Source: Candidatus Peribacteraceae bacterium
Lineage (GTDB): Bacteria; Patescibacteriota; Gracilibacteria; Peribacterales; Peribacteraceae
DNA length: 51,042 nt
Assembly: GCA_028703445.1 (NCBI GenBank)
Contig: JAQVMW010000011.1
Location: forward strand, 1 to 51,042
Direction of reading: 5' to 3'
The notes beneath the pieces were generated by a model. That model saw nothing but the letters and a program-made list of their open reading frames with translations. It was not told where the DNA came from and ran no database searches. Of this stretch, positions 27,807 to 35,880 are shown one piece after another; the first letter of the stretch is position 1, and the number at the start of each line of letters is the position of its first letter. Both the position numbers and the translations under genes were made by a program.

Positions 27807-28478
27807 ATGTATGTCCTTGTTCTCAGCGCCGGAACGAATCAACCGAGCAACAGCGAAACACTCGCTGACGCATTCATTGCAGGCATGAATGAAGAAGGCG
27901 TAACGGCGCAGAAGCTGCGCATCGCGGATCTCGCCATCGAGCACTTTTCGCTCAGACACTACGAACCGCACGCAGCGGAAGAAGTTGATGTTCGGAAGGT
28001 GCGTGAAACCCTGCAGGGAGCAGCCGGACTCGTCATTGCCAGCCCCATCTGGAACTTCGGTGTTCCGGCGCACCTGAAAAACCTGATTGACCGCTGCGGG
28101 AGCTTCGCCCTCGATCGTCCTCAAGGTCACGGAAATCTGAAAGGACTCCCCTTCTTCCTTCTTCTCACGGGAGGAGCACCCGCACCCGCATGGAAAACCA
28201 CGCTCAAATCCGCCATCTCGGGCATCCCGCTCGCGCTGCAGTACTTCGGCGCCACCCATGCCGGCACGCACTTCGAATCCAAATGCACGCCCGGCCGCGG
28301 TCGCTTCGGTCTCGTGGTCCACGAACGGCCGGAGAGCCTCAGACGTGTGCGGGAGGCAGGAAGAGCCTTTGCACGCATTGCACGGAAGTTTGGACAGGAT
28401 GGCTCGCTCCCCCCGAAGCTCGCCACGACCAATATGCTCCGCAGTCTCCTCCAGAGAATCCTGGGAAAATTCCTCTAG
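27807..28478 (+). CDS. NAD(P)H-dependent FMN reductase-like flavoprotein
   Basis: A 223-residue flavodoxin-fold protein. VLVLSAGTNQPSNSETLADAF holds the phosphate-binding loop (in parts SAGTNQPSNS), and LVIASPIWNFGVPAHLKNLIDR is the flavin-contact and dimer region found in the family (sPeYNxsvPaxLKnaiD). LLLTGGAPAP follows. It would transfer hydride from NAD(P)H to FMN or a quinone. It converges on ribD, leaving a 4-base gap. The link to flavin synthesis is suggestive but unproven. Confidence 0.85.
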   Translation: MYVLVLSAGTNQPSNSETLADAFIAGMNEEGVTAQKLRIADLAIEHFSLRHYEPHAAEEVDVRKVRETLQGAAGLVIASPIWNFGVPAHLKNLIDRCGSFALDRPQGHGNLKGLPFFLLLTGGAPAPAWKTTLKSAISGIPLALQYFGATHAGTHFESKCTPGRGRFGLVVHERPESLRRVREAGRAFARIARKFGQDGSLPPKLATTNMLRSLLQRILGKFL

Positions 28479-28482
28479 AGGG

Positions 28483-29466
28483 TTACTCGTTCTTTGCGCC
28501 CATCAAAACCACTTCTTCATCGATGCAACCAGCTTCCTGAAAGCTCTGCCACGTCTTCGCCCCCCCTTCGATGAGGACCGAGGCTATGCCGTGGAAATCC
28601 TTTGTGGGGGCAGTGAGAACCTTCCAGAGATCCGAAAGATCGAATCGACCATCCCGGAGCTGAATTTCCGCAATCCTGACTCCCCTCTCCTGAAGTGCCT
28701 GCCGTTTGGCGGCATCACTCCCGGAAGAGGTGATGACCACCGTGCCGGATGCGCTTTCGCCGATCACCACCCTCGCCGTAAGCGGAAGACGCAGGTGTGG
28801 ATCGAGGATCACCCGCAGCGGAGAAGGCAGCTCAAGCCCGAAACGAACGGTGAGCTTTGGATCATCGGCGATGACCGTCTGCACGCCGACGAGGATGGCG
28901 TCGTGACGGCCGCGCAGCCACGCGTGCGTCCAGCGATCCTGCTCACCGGAGGTGATCTTGAGAGGACTGCCGTCCGGCCGAGCAATCGCTCCGTTCTTTG
29001 TCCGGGCACTATGGATCGTCACCCACGGGCGCCCTTTCGTGCGGAGCGAAACGAAGCCGCGATTGAGCCACTCGCATTGTGCACGCGAAACGGGACCCGT
29101 GACGCGGATCCCCGCCTTGAGAAGGCAGGCAATCCCCTTCCCTGACACATGAGGATCCGGATCCACCATGCCGAAGATGATATGTTTGATGCCCTTATCG
29201 CGGATGATATCGGTACAGGCAGGTGTTTTTCCGAGGTGGCAACAGGGCTCCAGATTCACATAAAGCACATCTTCTGATCTAATTTTTTGATCAAAGTTTT
29301 CGAGGAGTCGTCGTTCGGCGTGCACCTTGCCGAATCCCTCATGAAAAGCCTCCGCAATGATGGTGCCGCCGCGGACGAGCACTGCCCCCACAAGCGGGTT
29401 GGTGCCGACTTTGCCCCGGCCCTGTTCGGCGAGGGCGAGACAGCGATGGATGAACTCCTCATGCAT
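28483..29466 (-). CDS. ribD: Riboflavin biosynthesis protein RibD (deaminase/reductase)
   Basis: Two steps of riboflavin synthesis: deamination and then reduction of the pyrimidine intermediate. The N-terminal deaminase binds zinc through KVHAERRLLE and NLEPCCHLGKTPACTD, with NPLVGAVLV at the start. The reductase domain begins near SLRTKGRPWVTIHSARTKNG (given in part) and has GVQTVIADDPKLTVR and SVLIEGGAKTWQSF. At 327 residues it is slightly short at the C-terminus. No ribB, ribA, ribE or ribH is next to it. It lies 39 bases downstream of the Cys-rich gene on the same strand, so it may belong to the radical SAM cluster transcript. Confidence 0.92.
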   Translation of the reverse strand: MHEEFIHRCLALAEQGRGKVGTNPLVGAVLVRGGTIIAEAFHEGFGKVHAERRLLENFDQKIRSEDVLYVNLEPCCHLGKTPACTDIIRDKGIKHIIFGMVDPDPHVSGKGIACLLKAGIRVTGPVSRAQCEWLNRGFVSLRTKGRPWVTIHSARTKNGAIARPDGSPLKITSGEQDRWTHAWLRGRHDAILVGVQTVIADDPKLTVRFGLELPSPLRVILDPHLRLPLTARVVIGESASGTVVITSSGSDAAKRQALQERGVRIAEIQLRDGRFDLSDLWKVLTAPTKDFHGIASVLIEGGAKTWQSFQEAGCIDEEVVLMGAKNE

Positions 29467-29505
29467 GACTCCAGTATGACACAGGGGAATCCCATGATCT
29501 TCAGC

Positions 29506-30096
29506 TTATTCGGCAAAGAAGTCTGGATTCTGTACCAGATATGCACGGATGAATCTCTTCTGTTTCGGTTTTGCCCGTTTCAGAGCTTTGCTGATGACAC
29601 CTCTTTTAAATTTCGTTTCAAGCTGTCTCAACGAACCTGTGTTCGCATAGAGCACACGCATCGCCCTTACCAAATTCAATTCATCATTGATCTCTTTTCT
29701 GGTGAAACATTTTTGTATGAGAAAGTTTGAGTAACAATCCTGATATTCAGCAAAACTCCTCCAGTTCAAGTACTTCCGTGGCCCGAATATTTTTTTATCG
29801 TCGTCGCTGGCGCAACGCAGGGCAGCAGAAAAGATTCCGCCGTCCTGTTCAAAATTCAAGAGACGGACAAGCGGACACTTCGAACACCCATGCGTACAAC
29901 AGGATGACGCCTCAACATCATAGATGAAACGGTAGCCGCGCCAGTCGTCCAAGAACACCGTCACGAACCCGTCGAATCTCCCTCGGAGTTCCGCAAGCTT
30001 CTGTTCGGCGATGCTGAGAATGGATTGATCTATGTGAGAAAAAGGAAAAGGGGTCTCGCAGAAGCGAGACCCCAAACATGCGCACAGAGATTTCAT
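29506..30096 (-). CDS. Cys-rich protein of unknown function downstream of the radical SAM gene
   Basis: Up to 196 residues if started at ATG 30096, which overlaps the radical SAM stop as ATGA. A terminator hairpin (30037-30073) lies inside that reading, so the true start may be a later non-ATG codon, such as the GTG of FDGFVTVFLDD. The conserved-looking core is SSCCTHGCSKCPLVRLL, a CCxxxCxxC pattern suited to an Fe-S cluster or metal, with further Cys in ALRCASDD, YQDCYSNF and IQKCFTRKE. The C-terminus is Lys/Arg-rich (KFKRGVISKALKRAKPKQKR). No family is recognised. DNA is more AT-rich than the surroundings. A partner or accessory electron carrier of the radical SAM enzyme is a guess from context. 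Confidence 0.65.
   Translation of the reverse strand: MKSLCACLGSRFCETPFPFSHIDQSILSIAEQKLAELRGRFDGFVTVFLDDWRGYRFIYDVEASSCCTHGCSKCPLVRLLNFEQDGGIFSAALRCASDDDKKIFGPRKYLNWRSFAEYQDCYSNFLIQKCFTRKEINDELNLVRAMRVLYANTGSLRQLETKFKRGVISKALKRAKPKQKRFIRAYLVQNPDFFAE
30037..30073 (-). terminator. Strong intrinsic terminator after the radical SAM gene
   Basis: Perfect 10-bp stem (GGGGTCTCGC / GCGAGACCCC) with a four-base loop, followed on the minus strand by TTTTCCTTTTT. It lies 20 bases past the radical SAM stop and within the first codons of the next frame, so downstream genes may depend on readthrough. Confidence 0.8.
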
Positions 30097-31136
30097 TTGC
30101 AGAGGAGTGGAAGCGGGCAGAGCGGATATCCTCCAAACGGGTCGCCTGTAGCTTCCACGGTGGCCCGGCAACCACCCCGGCACTGCTCCCAGCGGTCACA
30201 CGATCCGCAGGGTTGCCCCACACTCGTTCTCGTCAGCGCCTTGCGCGCGCAAATGAGCGGCGACTCGTACGCCGTCCGAATAGGATCCGGGTCATCGATG
30301 TGTGCAAGCACCACATTGCTGTTGGAGCAAGCACGGATGGTGCCGTCCACAGCGAAGTAGAGCCCGCTATCGAAGAAGCGGCAAGAACCGAACATGTGCG
30401 GCATGAGCAGTTGATCGACGGACAGGATGCTCCCGGAAGAACCATCCCCCGTCCGCATCAATGTCCGAACAAGATCCGCCAGTTCCTGTGCCGTTGGCGC
30501 CACCTCGAAGTAGTGCGGTCCCAACGGAACACAGGAACCCATGATCTCGACGTCCATGCCGATCCCGCGGGCCCGGCAGAACTCAATGAAACCCGGCACC
30601 AGATGAAGATTCTTCCGGCGCATCAGATTCTCGAGTCGGAAGAACGGTTCCCGGTAGCCCGCAGCGAGAAGGACATCAATCCCCTTGATCATGCGCCCTG
30701 CCATCTCCACGGTGCTTCCAATCAGCTCGGCCTGGAGCGCCATCTGCTCTGGATCACCGGGATCCGCGATATTGAGCTTCCCCGTGATGAACACGCCGCG
30801 TTCCAGAAGCCAGGAAGCCCTGTTTGGATCGATCTCGACCATGTTCGTGAAGATCCAGGGCTTAATCTCGCGTCGGAGCAGTTCTTCGATGTAGAACGGA
30901 AGGGGGGGCCATTGAAGCGGCTCCCCGCCCAGAATGTCCATGGTTTCGAGGTTCCGACCAAGGTACTGTTCGGACAGATCGAGAAACCGGATGGCTCTCT
31001 CGAGCGACATCTCACCCTTGTTCAGGGCATGCCGTTGTGTCATGTAACACCCCGAACAGTGGAAATGGCATCGGGTTGTCGATTCCATGATGCCAAAACG
31101 CAACCTACGCTCCTGAGACTGTGTAACCTGAGTCAT
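30093..31136 (-). CDS. Radical SAM enzyme with SPASM domain
   Basis: A 347-residue radical S-adenosylmethionine enzyme. The cluster motif CxxxCxxC is in TTRCHFHCSGCYMT (C23, C27, C30), followed by MDILGGEPLQWP, the typical GGEP strand. The C-terminal SPASM domain is complete: CRFFDSGLYFAVDGTIRAC (CX12GX4C), then CGSCDRWEQCRGGC (CX2CX5CX3C), then a final Cys in YPLCPLP. Such enzymes often modify ribosomally made peptides (PqqE, AlbA, thioether formers). ATG 31136 overlaps the small ORF by 32 bases. A TTG at 31103, one base after that ORF stops, has AGGAG 6 bases upstream and is a credible alternative start. The peptide-modification role is inferred from context. Confidence 0.93.
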   Translation of the reverse strand: MTQVTQSQERRLRFGIMESTTRCHFHCSGCYMTQRHALNKGEMSLERAIRFLDLSEQYLGRNLETMDILGGEPLQWPPLPFYIEELLRREIKPWIFTNMVEIDPNRASWLLERGVFITGKLNIADPGDPEQMALQAELIGSTVEMAGRMIKGIDVLLAAGYREPFFRLENLMRRKNLHLVPGFIEFCRARGIGMDVEIMGSCVPLGPHYFEVAPTAQELADLVRTLMRTGDGSSGSILSVDQLLMPHMFGSCRFFDSGLYFAVDGTIRACSNSNVVLAHIDDPDPIRTAYESPLICARKALTRTSVGQPCGSCDRWEQCRGGCRATVEATGDPFGGYPLCPLPLLCK

Positions 31137-31251
31137 TGCTTTGCTCCGCGAAAGAAGGACAGAAAACAGGCACTCCCGTTTCGGGATTCCGCAAGAGCGG
31201 ACATCCGTCCGAAAACTCGGACAGAAAGGCCTGATACTTCCATAACATCAT
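31105..31251 (-). CDS. Candidate precursor peptide, 48 residues with two Cys
   Basis: A small frame from ATG 31251 (or ATG 31248) to TAG 31107-31105. It begins MMLWKYQAFLSEFSDGCP, has a second Cys-Pro in VPVFCPSF 14 residues after the first Cys, and ends in a Ser/Gly/Thr-rich tail (SNDSGYTVSGA). It lies immediately upstream of the radical SAM/SPASM gene, overlaps or abuts its start, and shares its strand. A short Cys-containing ORF in this position is what a RiPP precursor would look like. An in-frame stop four codons before the frame's useful region fixes its maximum size. No known precursor family is recognised, and the coding nature is unproven. Confidence 0.5.
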   Translation of the reverse strand: MMLWKYQAFLSEFSDGCPLLRNPETGVPVFCPSFAEQSNDSGYTVSGA

Positions 31252-31387
31252 CTCTGTGCTGTGAAAGAACTAATTCTCCCGCACTGCGAGATCCGCATGC
31301 AGCGGATTTCGCCTGTCCAACGGACAGAGAAAGAATCCTTCCCGCTTGCGCGAGGAGGAGATGAGGTCGAACGTCTTCAGCGACGGT

Positions 31388-31738
31388 TTACGTCTTCGAC
31401 ACCATCCTCTCCCCGCGAACGGGGGAAGAATGATGTCCATGGGTCTTCAAAACGGATTGATAGCCGCCTTCGCCGCCGTTCAGGAATCCTGCGACGCGGG
31501 TCACAGTGGCCGTACTGGAAGGAGCGCACTTCGCCGCCTCGCGGTAACTGACGCCTGCAAGGAGGAGTCGGGCCACCTCCAGACGCTCGCTGAGCGCCTT
31601 CAATTCGGCAAGCGTGGCGACGTCGCGAAGGAAATCTCCGACTTCCTTTTCGTTCCGACAAGCAAGGAACGCCTTGCAGAGCCGCAGGAAAAGCGGATCA
31701 GATCGCCAGGTGCCTTCGGTGAAACGGCGTTTACTCAT
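31388..31738 (-). CDS. TrpR-like regulator, YerC/YecD family
   Basis: A 116-residue DNA-binding protein. LFLRLCKAFLACRNEKEVGDFLRDVATLAELKALSERLEVARLL (in parts) and the helix-turn-helix GVSYREAAKCAPSSTATVTRVAGFLNGG align with the TrpR/YerC family, where LxxRxxvaxxLxxGxsyxeIxxxtGaStaTItRv is typical. ATG 31738 gives the normal N-terminus; a longer frame to 31825 starts inside the promoter. The ligand is unknown. It heads the cluster with the small peptide, radical SAM and Cys-rich genes on the same strand, and a palindrome next to its own promoter suggests autoregulation. Confidence 0.85.
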   Translation of the reverse strand: MSKRRFTEGTWRSDPLFLRLCKAFLACRNEKEVGDFLRDVATLAELKALSERLEVARLLLAGVSYREAAKCAPSSTATVTRVAGFLNGGEGGYQSVLKTHGHHSSPVRGERMVSKT

Positions 31739-31830
31739 TGAGAGAAAAATGGAAGGGATACGGTGTGCCTGCACGCCGTAGCTCGGCTGCCACCACGACA
31801 ATGAACAACGACATTCACCGAACAATCAAA

Positions 31831-31871
31831 AGATTACACGCCGAGCGAAGGTGTGTCAATGTATTAATACA
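31831..31871 (-). promoter_or_regulatory. Promoter and palindromic operator of the TrpR-like/radical SAM cluster
   Basis: On the minus strand: TTGACA (31859-31854), 17-base spacer, TAATCT (31836-31831). The perfect palindrome TGTATTAATACA (31860-31871) abuts the -35 box, a natural operator position. Confidence 0.75.
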
Positions 31872-31934
31872 ATGATTTTCTCTTCAGATGCCCTCAGCAT
31901 TTTGCGAGAAGGACATAACCATTGTCCACTTTCG

Positions 31935-31980
31935 CAAAAAAATCCCCACTGCTCCTCGGTCTAAGAGGGGCAGCGGGGGG
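31935..31980 (-). terminator. Terminator of the small membrane protein gene
   Basis: Stem with arms CCCCaCTGCtCCTC / GAGGgGCAGcGGGG, followed on the minus strand by ATTTTTTT. It lies 32 bases beyond the stop. Confidence 0.8.
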
Positions 31981-32011
31981 AACTCTCTCCTGCCGGCGAT
32001 CAGGATCTCTG

Positions 32012-32263
32012 CTAGAGGGTGGCGAGTGCGTACCCCACGATTCCCGCGAGGACGCAGCACATCCCGTTCATCAATGAACGGAACAGTCGCTTTCGACTTA
32101 CGAGGAAGTCGACCGCAGCCCACCCAACGATGAGCCCGACAACCGCCAAGCCTGTCCACCATTGCGCAGTGGAGAGGCTGTCGTTGTAACTCGCCCACGC
32201 CTTCTCGCTGAGGAAACCAGCAATGGAGGCGACCGTTACAAAGATCCAGCGATCCGACATCAT
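32012..32263 (-). CDS. Small integral membrane protein, unknown
   Basis: An 83-residue protein with three hydrophobic stretches: WIFVTVASIAGFLSE, WWTGLAVVGLIVGWAAVDFLV and MCCVLAGIVGYALATL, separated by short polar loops with SRKRLFRS on one side. No family is recognised. The start is well fixed: GGAGG lies 4 bases before ATG 32263, one of the few clear Shine-Dalgarno sequences in the window, and a strong promoter and terminator flank the gene. It is monocistronic. Confidence 0.75.
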   Translation of the reverse strand: MMSDRWIFVTVASIAGFLSEKAWASYNDSLSTAQWWTGLAVVGLIVGWAAVDFLVSRKRLFRSLMNGMCCVLAGIVGYALATL

Positions 32264-32339
32264 GGAACCTCCAGAAATGAACTGGAATTCCATCCTTGGA
32301 AAGAGCACACGACGAACACATCCCTGTCGTGTAATGGAC

Positions 32340-32367
32340 ACTATAAACCTATACTAAATATTGTCAA
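32340..32367 (-). promoter_or_regulatory. Promoter of the small membrane protein gene
   Basis: Minus strand: TTGACA (32367-32362), 16-base spacer, TATAGT (32345-32340). Near consensus. Confidence 0.75.
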
Positions 32368-32401
32368 TATCCTGCCAATTTCGCCTTTTGGCACAAAATC
32401 C

Positions 32402-34504
32402 TCATCGTTTGACCACTCCCACCCGCTTGGCGATGACCTCGGCAGCGACGTTGCCCGGAACCTTGGCGTAGTGGCTGGGTTCCATGGAGTAGCTGGCACG
32501 ACCCTGCGTCAGAGAGCGCAAATCGGTGGCGTAGCCGAACATCTCGGCGAGCGGCACATTGACCTGGATCGTCTTGGCCGTCCCGCGATCGCCCGTGCCC
32601 TGAATCACGCCGCGACGGGAGTTGATGTCGCCCATCACATCGCCCAGGAATTCTTCGGGTGTGACAATCTCGACCTTCATAATCGGCTCCAGGATAATCG
32701 GATCAGCCTTTCTGGCGGCATTCTGGAAGCCGATACTTGCGGCGATCTTGAAGGCCATTTCGGAGGAGTCCACGTCATGGTAACTACCATCGAGCAGCTC
32801 CACTTTCACGTCCACTACCGGGTACCCGGCCTGAATGCCACGCGTCATACCCTCCTGGAAACCTTTGTCGCAGGGCGAGATAAATTCGCGGGGAATGCGG
32901 CCTCCCACCACCTCATTCACGAACTCGTACCCCTTGCCCGGCTCCTGCGGAACGATCTTGAAGATCACGTGACCGTACTGTCCGCGACCGCCCGTTTGCT
33001 TGATGTACTTCTCCTCGTGTTCCACCTCCTTCTGAATCGTCTCGCGGTAGGCCACCTGCGGCGTGCCGACGTTCGACTCCACTTTGAACTCGCGACGCAT
33101 GCGGTCGACGATGATATCGAGGTGCAACTCACCCATGCCCCCGATGATGGTCTGACTGGTCTCGTCATCGGTACGCACAGAGAACGTCGGATCCTCCTCA
33201 GCCAGCTTCTGCAGGGCCATGCCCATTCTCTCCTGATCGGCCTTGGTCTTGGGTTCCACGGCCATGTGAATGACTGGTTCCGCGAACTTGATGGACTCGA
33301 GCCGGATGGGGTGATCCTCTTCGCAGAGCGTATCGCCGGTGCGCGTATCCTTGAGGCCGATCACCGCCGCGATGTCACCCGCCTCGACCTCCGTAATCTC
33401 GGAACGGTGGTTGGAGTGCATGCGGACGATGCGCCCGATGCGTTCCTTGGTGCCGGAGCGCGAGTTGATCATGTACGTGCCCGCCTTCATCACCCCCGAA
33501 TACACGCGGACGAACGTGAGGCGCCCCACGAACGGATCCGTGGCGATTTTGAACGCGAGCACCGTGACAGGATCATCATTGGAAGCCTTGCGCTCCTCTT
33601 CCTTCTCGGTATCGGGATTGGTGCCCTTCGCAGACGGGACGTCGAGCGGAGAGGGTAGATAGGCCACAACGGCATCGAGCATGAGCTGCACACCCATGTT
33701 CTTGAGCGAGGAACCGCACACCACGGGGTAAATCTTGTTCTTCACGGTTCCCACCCGAAGACCCTTGATAATCTGGGCATCGCTGAGGGCATTATTCTTG
33801 AGGTACTCGTCCAAGAGGTCGTCATCCGCCTCCGCAACCTTTTCCATCAGGACTGCGCGGTATTCCGACACCTCGTCGTTCATGTCCGCCGGAATGGGGA
33901 TCTCGACGATCTTTTCGCCATGTTCGCCCTCGAACTTGTACGCCTTTTTCGCGATGATATCGACGACGCCTGTGAAATCTGATTCGGCACCGATGGGGAT
34001 CTGGATGGCGACGGCATTCTTGCTCAGGCGATCATGGATGCTCCCGAGGGACATGAAAAAGTCTCCGCCGGTTTTGTCCATCTTGTTGATGAACGCAAGC
34101 CGCGGAACGCCGTATTTGTCCGCCTGGCGCCATACGGTCTCGCTCTGGGGTTCGACGCCCTGGCTGCCATCGAAGACGACGACGCCTCCGTCCAGAACGC
34201 GAAGACTGCGTTCCACCTCGGCCGTGAAGTCCACGTGCCCGGGAGTGTCGATGATGTTGATCGTGAAGACCGTGTCCTTGCCCTCAACGTCCTTGGCCTT
34301 CCAGCTGCACTGCGTGGCCGCGGAAGTGATGGTGATGCCGCGCTTGCGCTCCTGCTCCATCCAGTCCATGGTCGCCTCGCCCTCATGCACCTCGCCGATC
34401 TTATAGTTCTTGCCCGTGTAGAACAGGATGCGCTCGCTCGTTGTCGTCTTTCCGGCGTCGATGTGGGCGATAATGCCAATGTTTCTTAAATTGTGGAGAT
34501 CCAT
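32402..34504 (-). CDS. fusA: Translation elongation factor G
   Basis: The GTPase that moves tRNA and mRNA through the ribosome. Full length at 700 residues. G1 is [16 protein letters not shown]3 DTPGHVDF and G4 [10 protein letters not shown], followed by the usual domains II-V with [14 protein letters not shown]. It is the last gene of the disrupted str region. An opposed STAS gene lies between it and rpsG, and it has its own promoter at 34712-34684 with a leader of about 170 bases containing a strong hairpin. Confidence 0.97.
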   Translation of the reverse strand: MDLHNLRNIGIIAHIDAGKTTTSERILFYTGKNYKIGEVHEGEATMDWMEQERKRGITITSAATQCSWKAKDVEGKDTVFTINIIDTPGHVDFTAEVERSLRVLDGGVVVFDGSQGVEPQSETVWRQADKYGVPRLAFINKMDKTGGDFFMSLGSIHDRLSKNAVAIQIPIGAESDFTGVVDIIAKKAYKFEGEHGEKIVEIPIPADMNDEVSEYRAVLMEKVAEADDDLLDEYLKNNALSDAQIIKGLRVGTVKNKIYPVVCGSSLKNMGVQLMLDAVVAYLPSPLDVPSAKGTNPDTEKEEERKASNDDPVTVLAFKIATDPFVGRLTFVRVYSGVMKAGTYMINSRSGTKERIGRIVRMHSNHRSEITEVEAGDIAAVIGLKDTRTGDTLCEEDHPIRLESIKFAEPVIHMAVEPKTKADQERMGMALQKLAEEDPTFSVRTDDETSQTIIGGMGELHLDIIVDRMRREFKVESNVGTPQVAYRETIQKEVEHEEKYIKQTGGRGQYGHVIFKIVPQEPGKGYEFVNEVVGGRIPREFISPCDKGFQEGMTRGIQAGYPVVDVKVELLDGSYHDVDSSEMAFKIAASIGFQNAARKADPIILEPIMKVEIVTPEEFLGDVMGDINSRRGVIQGTGDRGTAKTIQVNVPLAEMFGYATDLRSLTQGRASYSMEPSHYAKVPGNVAAEVIAKRVGVVKR

Positions 34505-34543
34505 CGTTTAGGAATGAGAAAAGAAAATAGAGATTCCGACCTG

Positions 34544-34581
34544 CCCCGCACCGAATGAGCGGAGCGAGTTCTGGTGCGGGG
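34544..34581 (-). promoter_or_regulatory. Hairpin in the fusA leader
   Basis: CCCCGCACC faces GGTGCGGGG around a 20-base loop, about 40 bases upstream of the fusA ATG. It could influence fusA translation; no T run, so it is not a typical terminator. Confidence 0.5.
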
Positions 34582-34683
34582 TATTGCGGAGATGCTTGAT
34601 GTCCATGGAATGGAGAGGAAACGGGTACAGGTGAAACGTGCATCATGAGCGCAGATGCAGTGCATCCGCGTCAAAGTGCAAAA

Positions 34684-34712
34684 ACTATAGGGAAAATGGT
34701 AGTGTGGTGCAA
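34684..34712 (-). promoter_or_regulatory. Promoter of fusA
   Basis: Minus strand: TTGCAC (34712-34707), 17-base spacer, TATAGT (34689-34684). Confidence 0.65.
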
Positions 34713-34746
34713 ATATTCAGGAAGGAAAGTGGCGCAGAGCTGATTA

Positions 34747-34774
34747 TTGACAATTTATATATAAATAGTAATTT
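34747..34774 (+). promoter_or_regulatory. Promoter of the STAS-like gene
   Basis: TTGACA (34747-34752), 16-base AT-rich spacer, TAATTT (34769-34774). It ends 6 bases before the ATG, so the mRNA would be leaderless. Confidence 0.6.
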
Positions 34775-34780
34775 AACCTT

Positions 34781-35275
34781 ATGCTCAACGAACCAGAACT
34801 CACGACAGGGAAAGCGCTTCCCTGGAGAGGAACGTCTGCAGAGGGTGAAACAATGGCAAGAATTCAGAAAATCATTGCGGAACACCGTGCCTCTGGAAGG
34901 AAGAGGGGCAGCTCATCCAATGAGATCACTTGCGATTTTGCTGCGCCAGAAACAGATCCTGTCGAGGACGGCGCAGACAGAACGAGATCCGTCAATCATC
35001 TCCAGAAACAACTGGCGGAGCTCGCCAGTGGACCAACGCAGAACCGTTACGTGGTGGACTGTGCGGCATTAGGAATAAACGGCATGGATGGCGAAGAGAG
35101 CGTCAGCGCCCTCATCGGATTCTGGAAGCGCCTCGGCAGTCCCCGTGGCAAGATCGTGATCCGCAACGCGTCGGATCGGCTCCGCGACTCTCTCAAAATT
35201 AAAAATCTCCTGAATGGAATCTTCACGCCGGAACTTCCTGAAACCGGCACGGCAGAAGAGCCCGCCGAAGAATAG
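34781..35275 (+). CDS. STAS-like domain protein inserted in the str region
   Basis: A 164-residue protein. The N-terminal half is polar and probably flexible. The C-terminal half (RYVVDCAALGINGMDGEESVSALIGFWKRLG, then KIVIRNASDRLRDSLKIKNLLNGIF, given in parts) follows the strand-helix order of STAS/anti-sigma antagonist domains. The usual phosphorylated Ser of the DSSG motif is not obvious (GMDG instead), so partner-switching function is uncertain. It lies opposite to and between rpsG and fusA, converging on rpsG with a 20-base gap. Acidic tail EEPAEE. Confidence 0.6.
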   Translation: MLNEPELTTGKALPWRGTSAEGETMARIQKIIAEHRASGRKRGSSSNEITCDFAAPETDPVEDGADRTRSVNHLQKQLAELASGPTQNRYVVDCAALGINGMDGEESVSALIGFWKRLGSPRGKIVIRNASDRLRDSLKIKNLLNGIFTPELPETGTAEEPAEE

Positions 35276-35295
35276 GACGCTCAAGCGAGTCCCCG

Positions 35296-35748
35296 TTACT
35301 TTGCCAAATGCGCGAAGGCTTTATTCGCTTGGGCCATTTTTAATACGTCTTCCTTCTTCTTGACCGCTGCGCCCTGCCCCGAGGAGGCATCTAAGAGTTC
35401 CAGGCCGAGGCGCTGCGCCATGGGCATGCCCTTGCGGCTGCGTGCCGCGATGAGCAGCCAGCGGATCGAGAGCGTCTGCTGCCGGTGCGGGCTCACCTCC
35501 ACCGGCACCTGGTACACGGCGCCGGCCACGCGCTTGGGACGCACCTCCACGAGCGGCGTAACGTTGAGCAATGCCTTATTGAAGACCTCAAGCGGGGCAT
35601 CCTTCGTGCGGGTCTTCACCACCTCGATGGCATCCCAGAAAACACGGCGTGCCGTGGACTTCTTGCCGCGCTTCATGAGGCAGCAGATGAACTTCTCGAT
35701 CAGAGGATCGGAACCTTCGGGGATGAATGATTTGATGGGCTTGGGCAT
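35296..35748 (-). CDS. rpsG: Small ribosomal subunit protein uS7
   Basis: Nucleates assembly of the 30S head. 150 residues, with LIEKFICCLMKRGKKSTARRVFWDAIE near the start and NVTPLVEVRPKRVAGAVYQVPVEV, R-Q-L-I-like QQTLSIRWLLIAAR, the typical S7 signatures. It follows rpsL on the same strand with a 126-base gap containing a 7-base word tract. Confidence 0.96.
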   Translation of the reverse strand: MPKPIKSFIPEGSDPLIEKFICCLMKRGKKSTARRVFWDAIEVVKTRTKDAPLEVFNKALLNVTPLVEVRPKRVAGAVYQVPVEVSPHRQQTLSIRWLLIAARSRKGMPMAQRLGLELLDASSGQGAAVKKKEDVLKMAQANKAFAHLAK

Positions 35749-35769
35749 GGCGGGAGAGGAGAGGGAATC

Positions 35770-35880
35770 AGGAGAGTCTTGAGTTTCGAGTCACGAGTTG
35801 TGAGTGACAAACGATGATCGTAATGAGAGAAAAGAGAATAGAAAGGGTAAAACCCATAACTCAAAACTCATAGCTCATGA
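35770..35880. repeat. 7-base-period tract between rpsL and rpsG
   Basis: Left: ttgagtt, tcgagtc, acgagtt, gtgagtg. Right: ataactc, aaaactc, atagctc, atgactt. The halves are inverse to each other. The right end runs into the rpsL stop region. Confidence 0.8.

Noticed and set aside
31261-31741. Plus-strand frames opposite the TrpR-like gene
   Set aside because: Shadows of the minus-strand regulator and its gap; Arg/Ser-rich with no domain.
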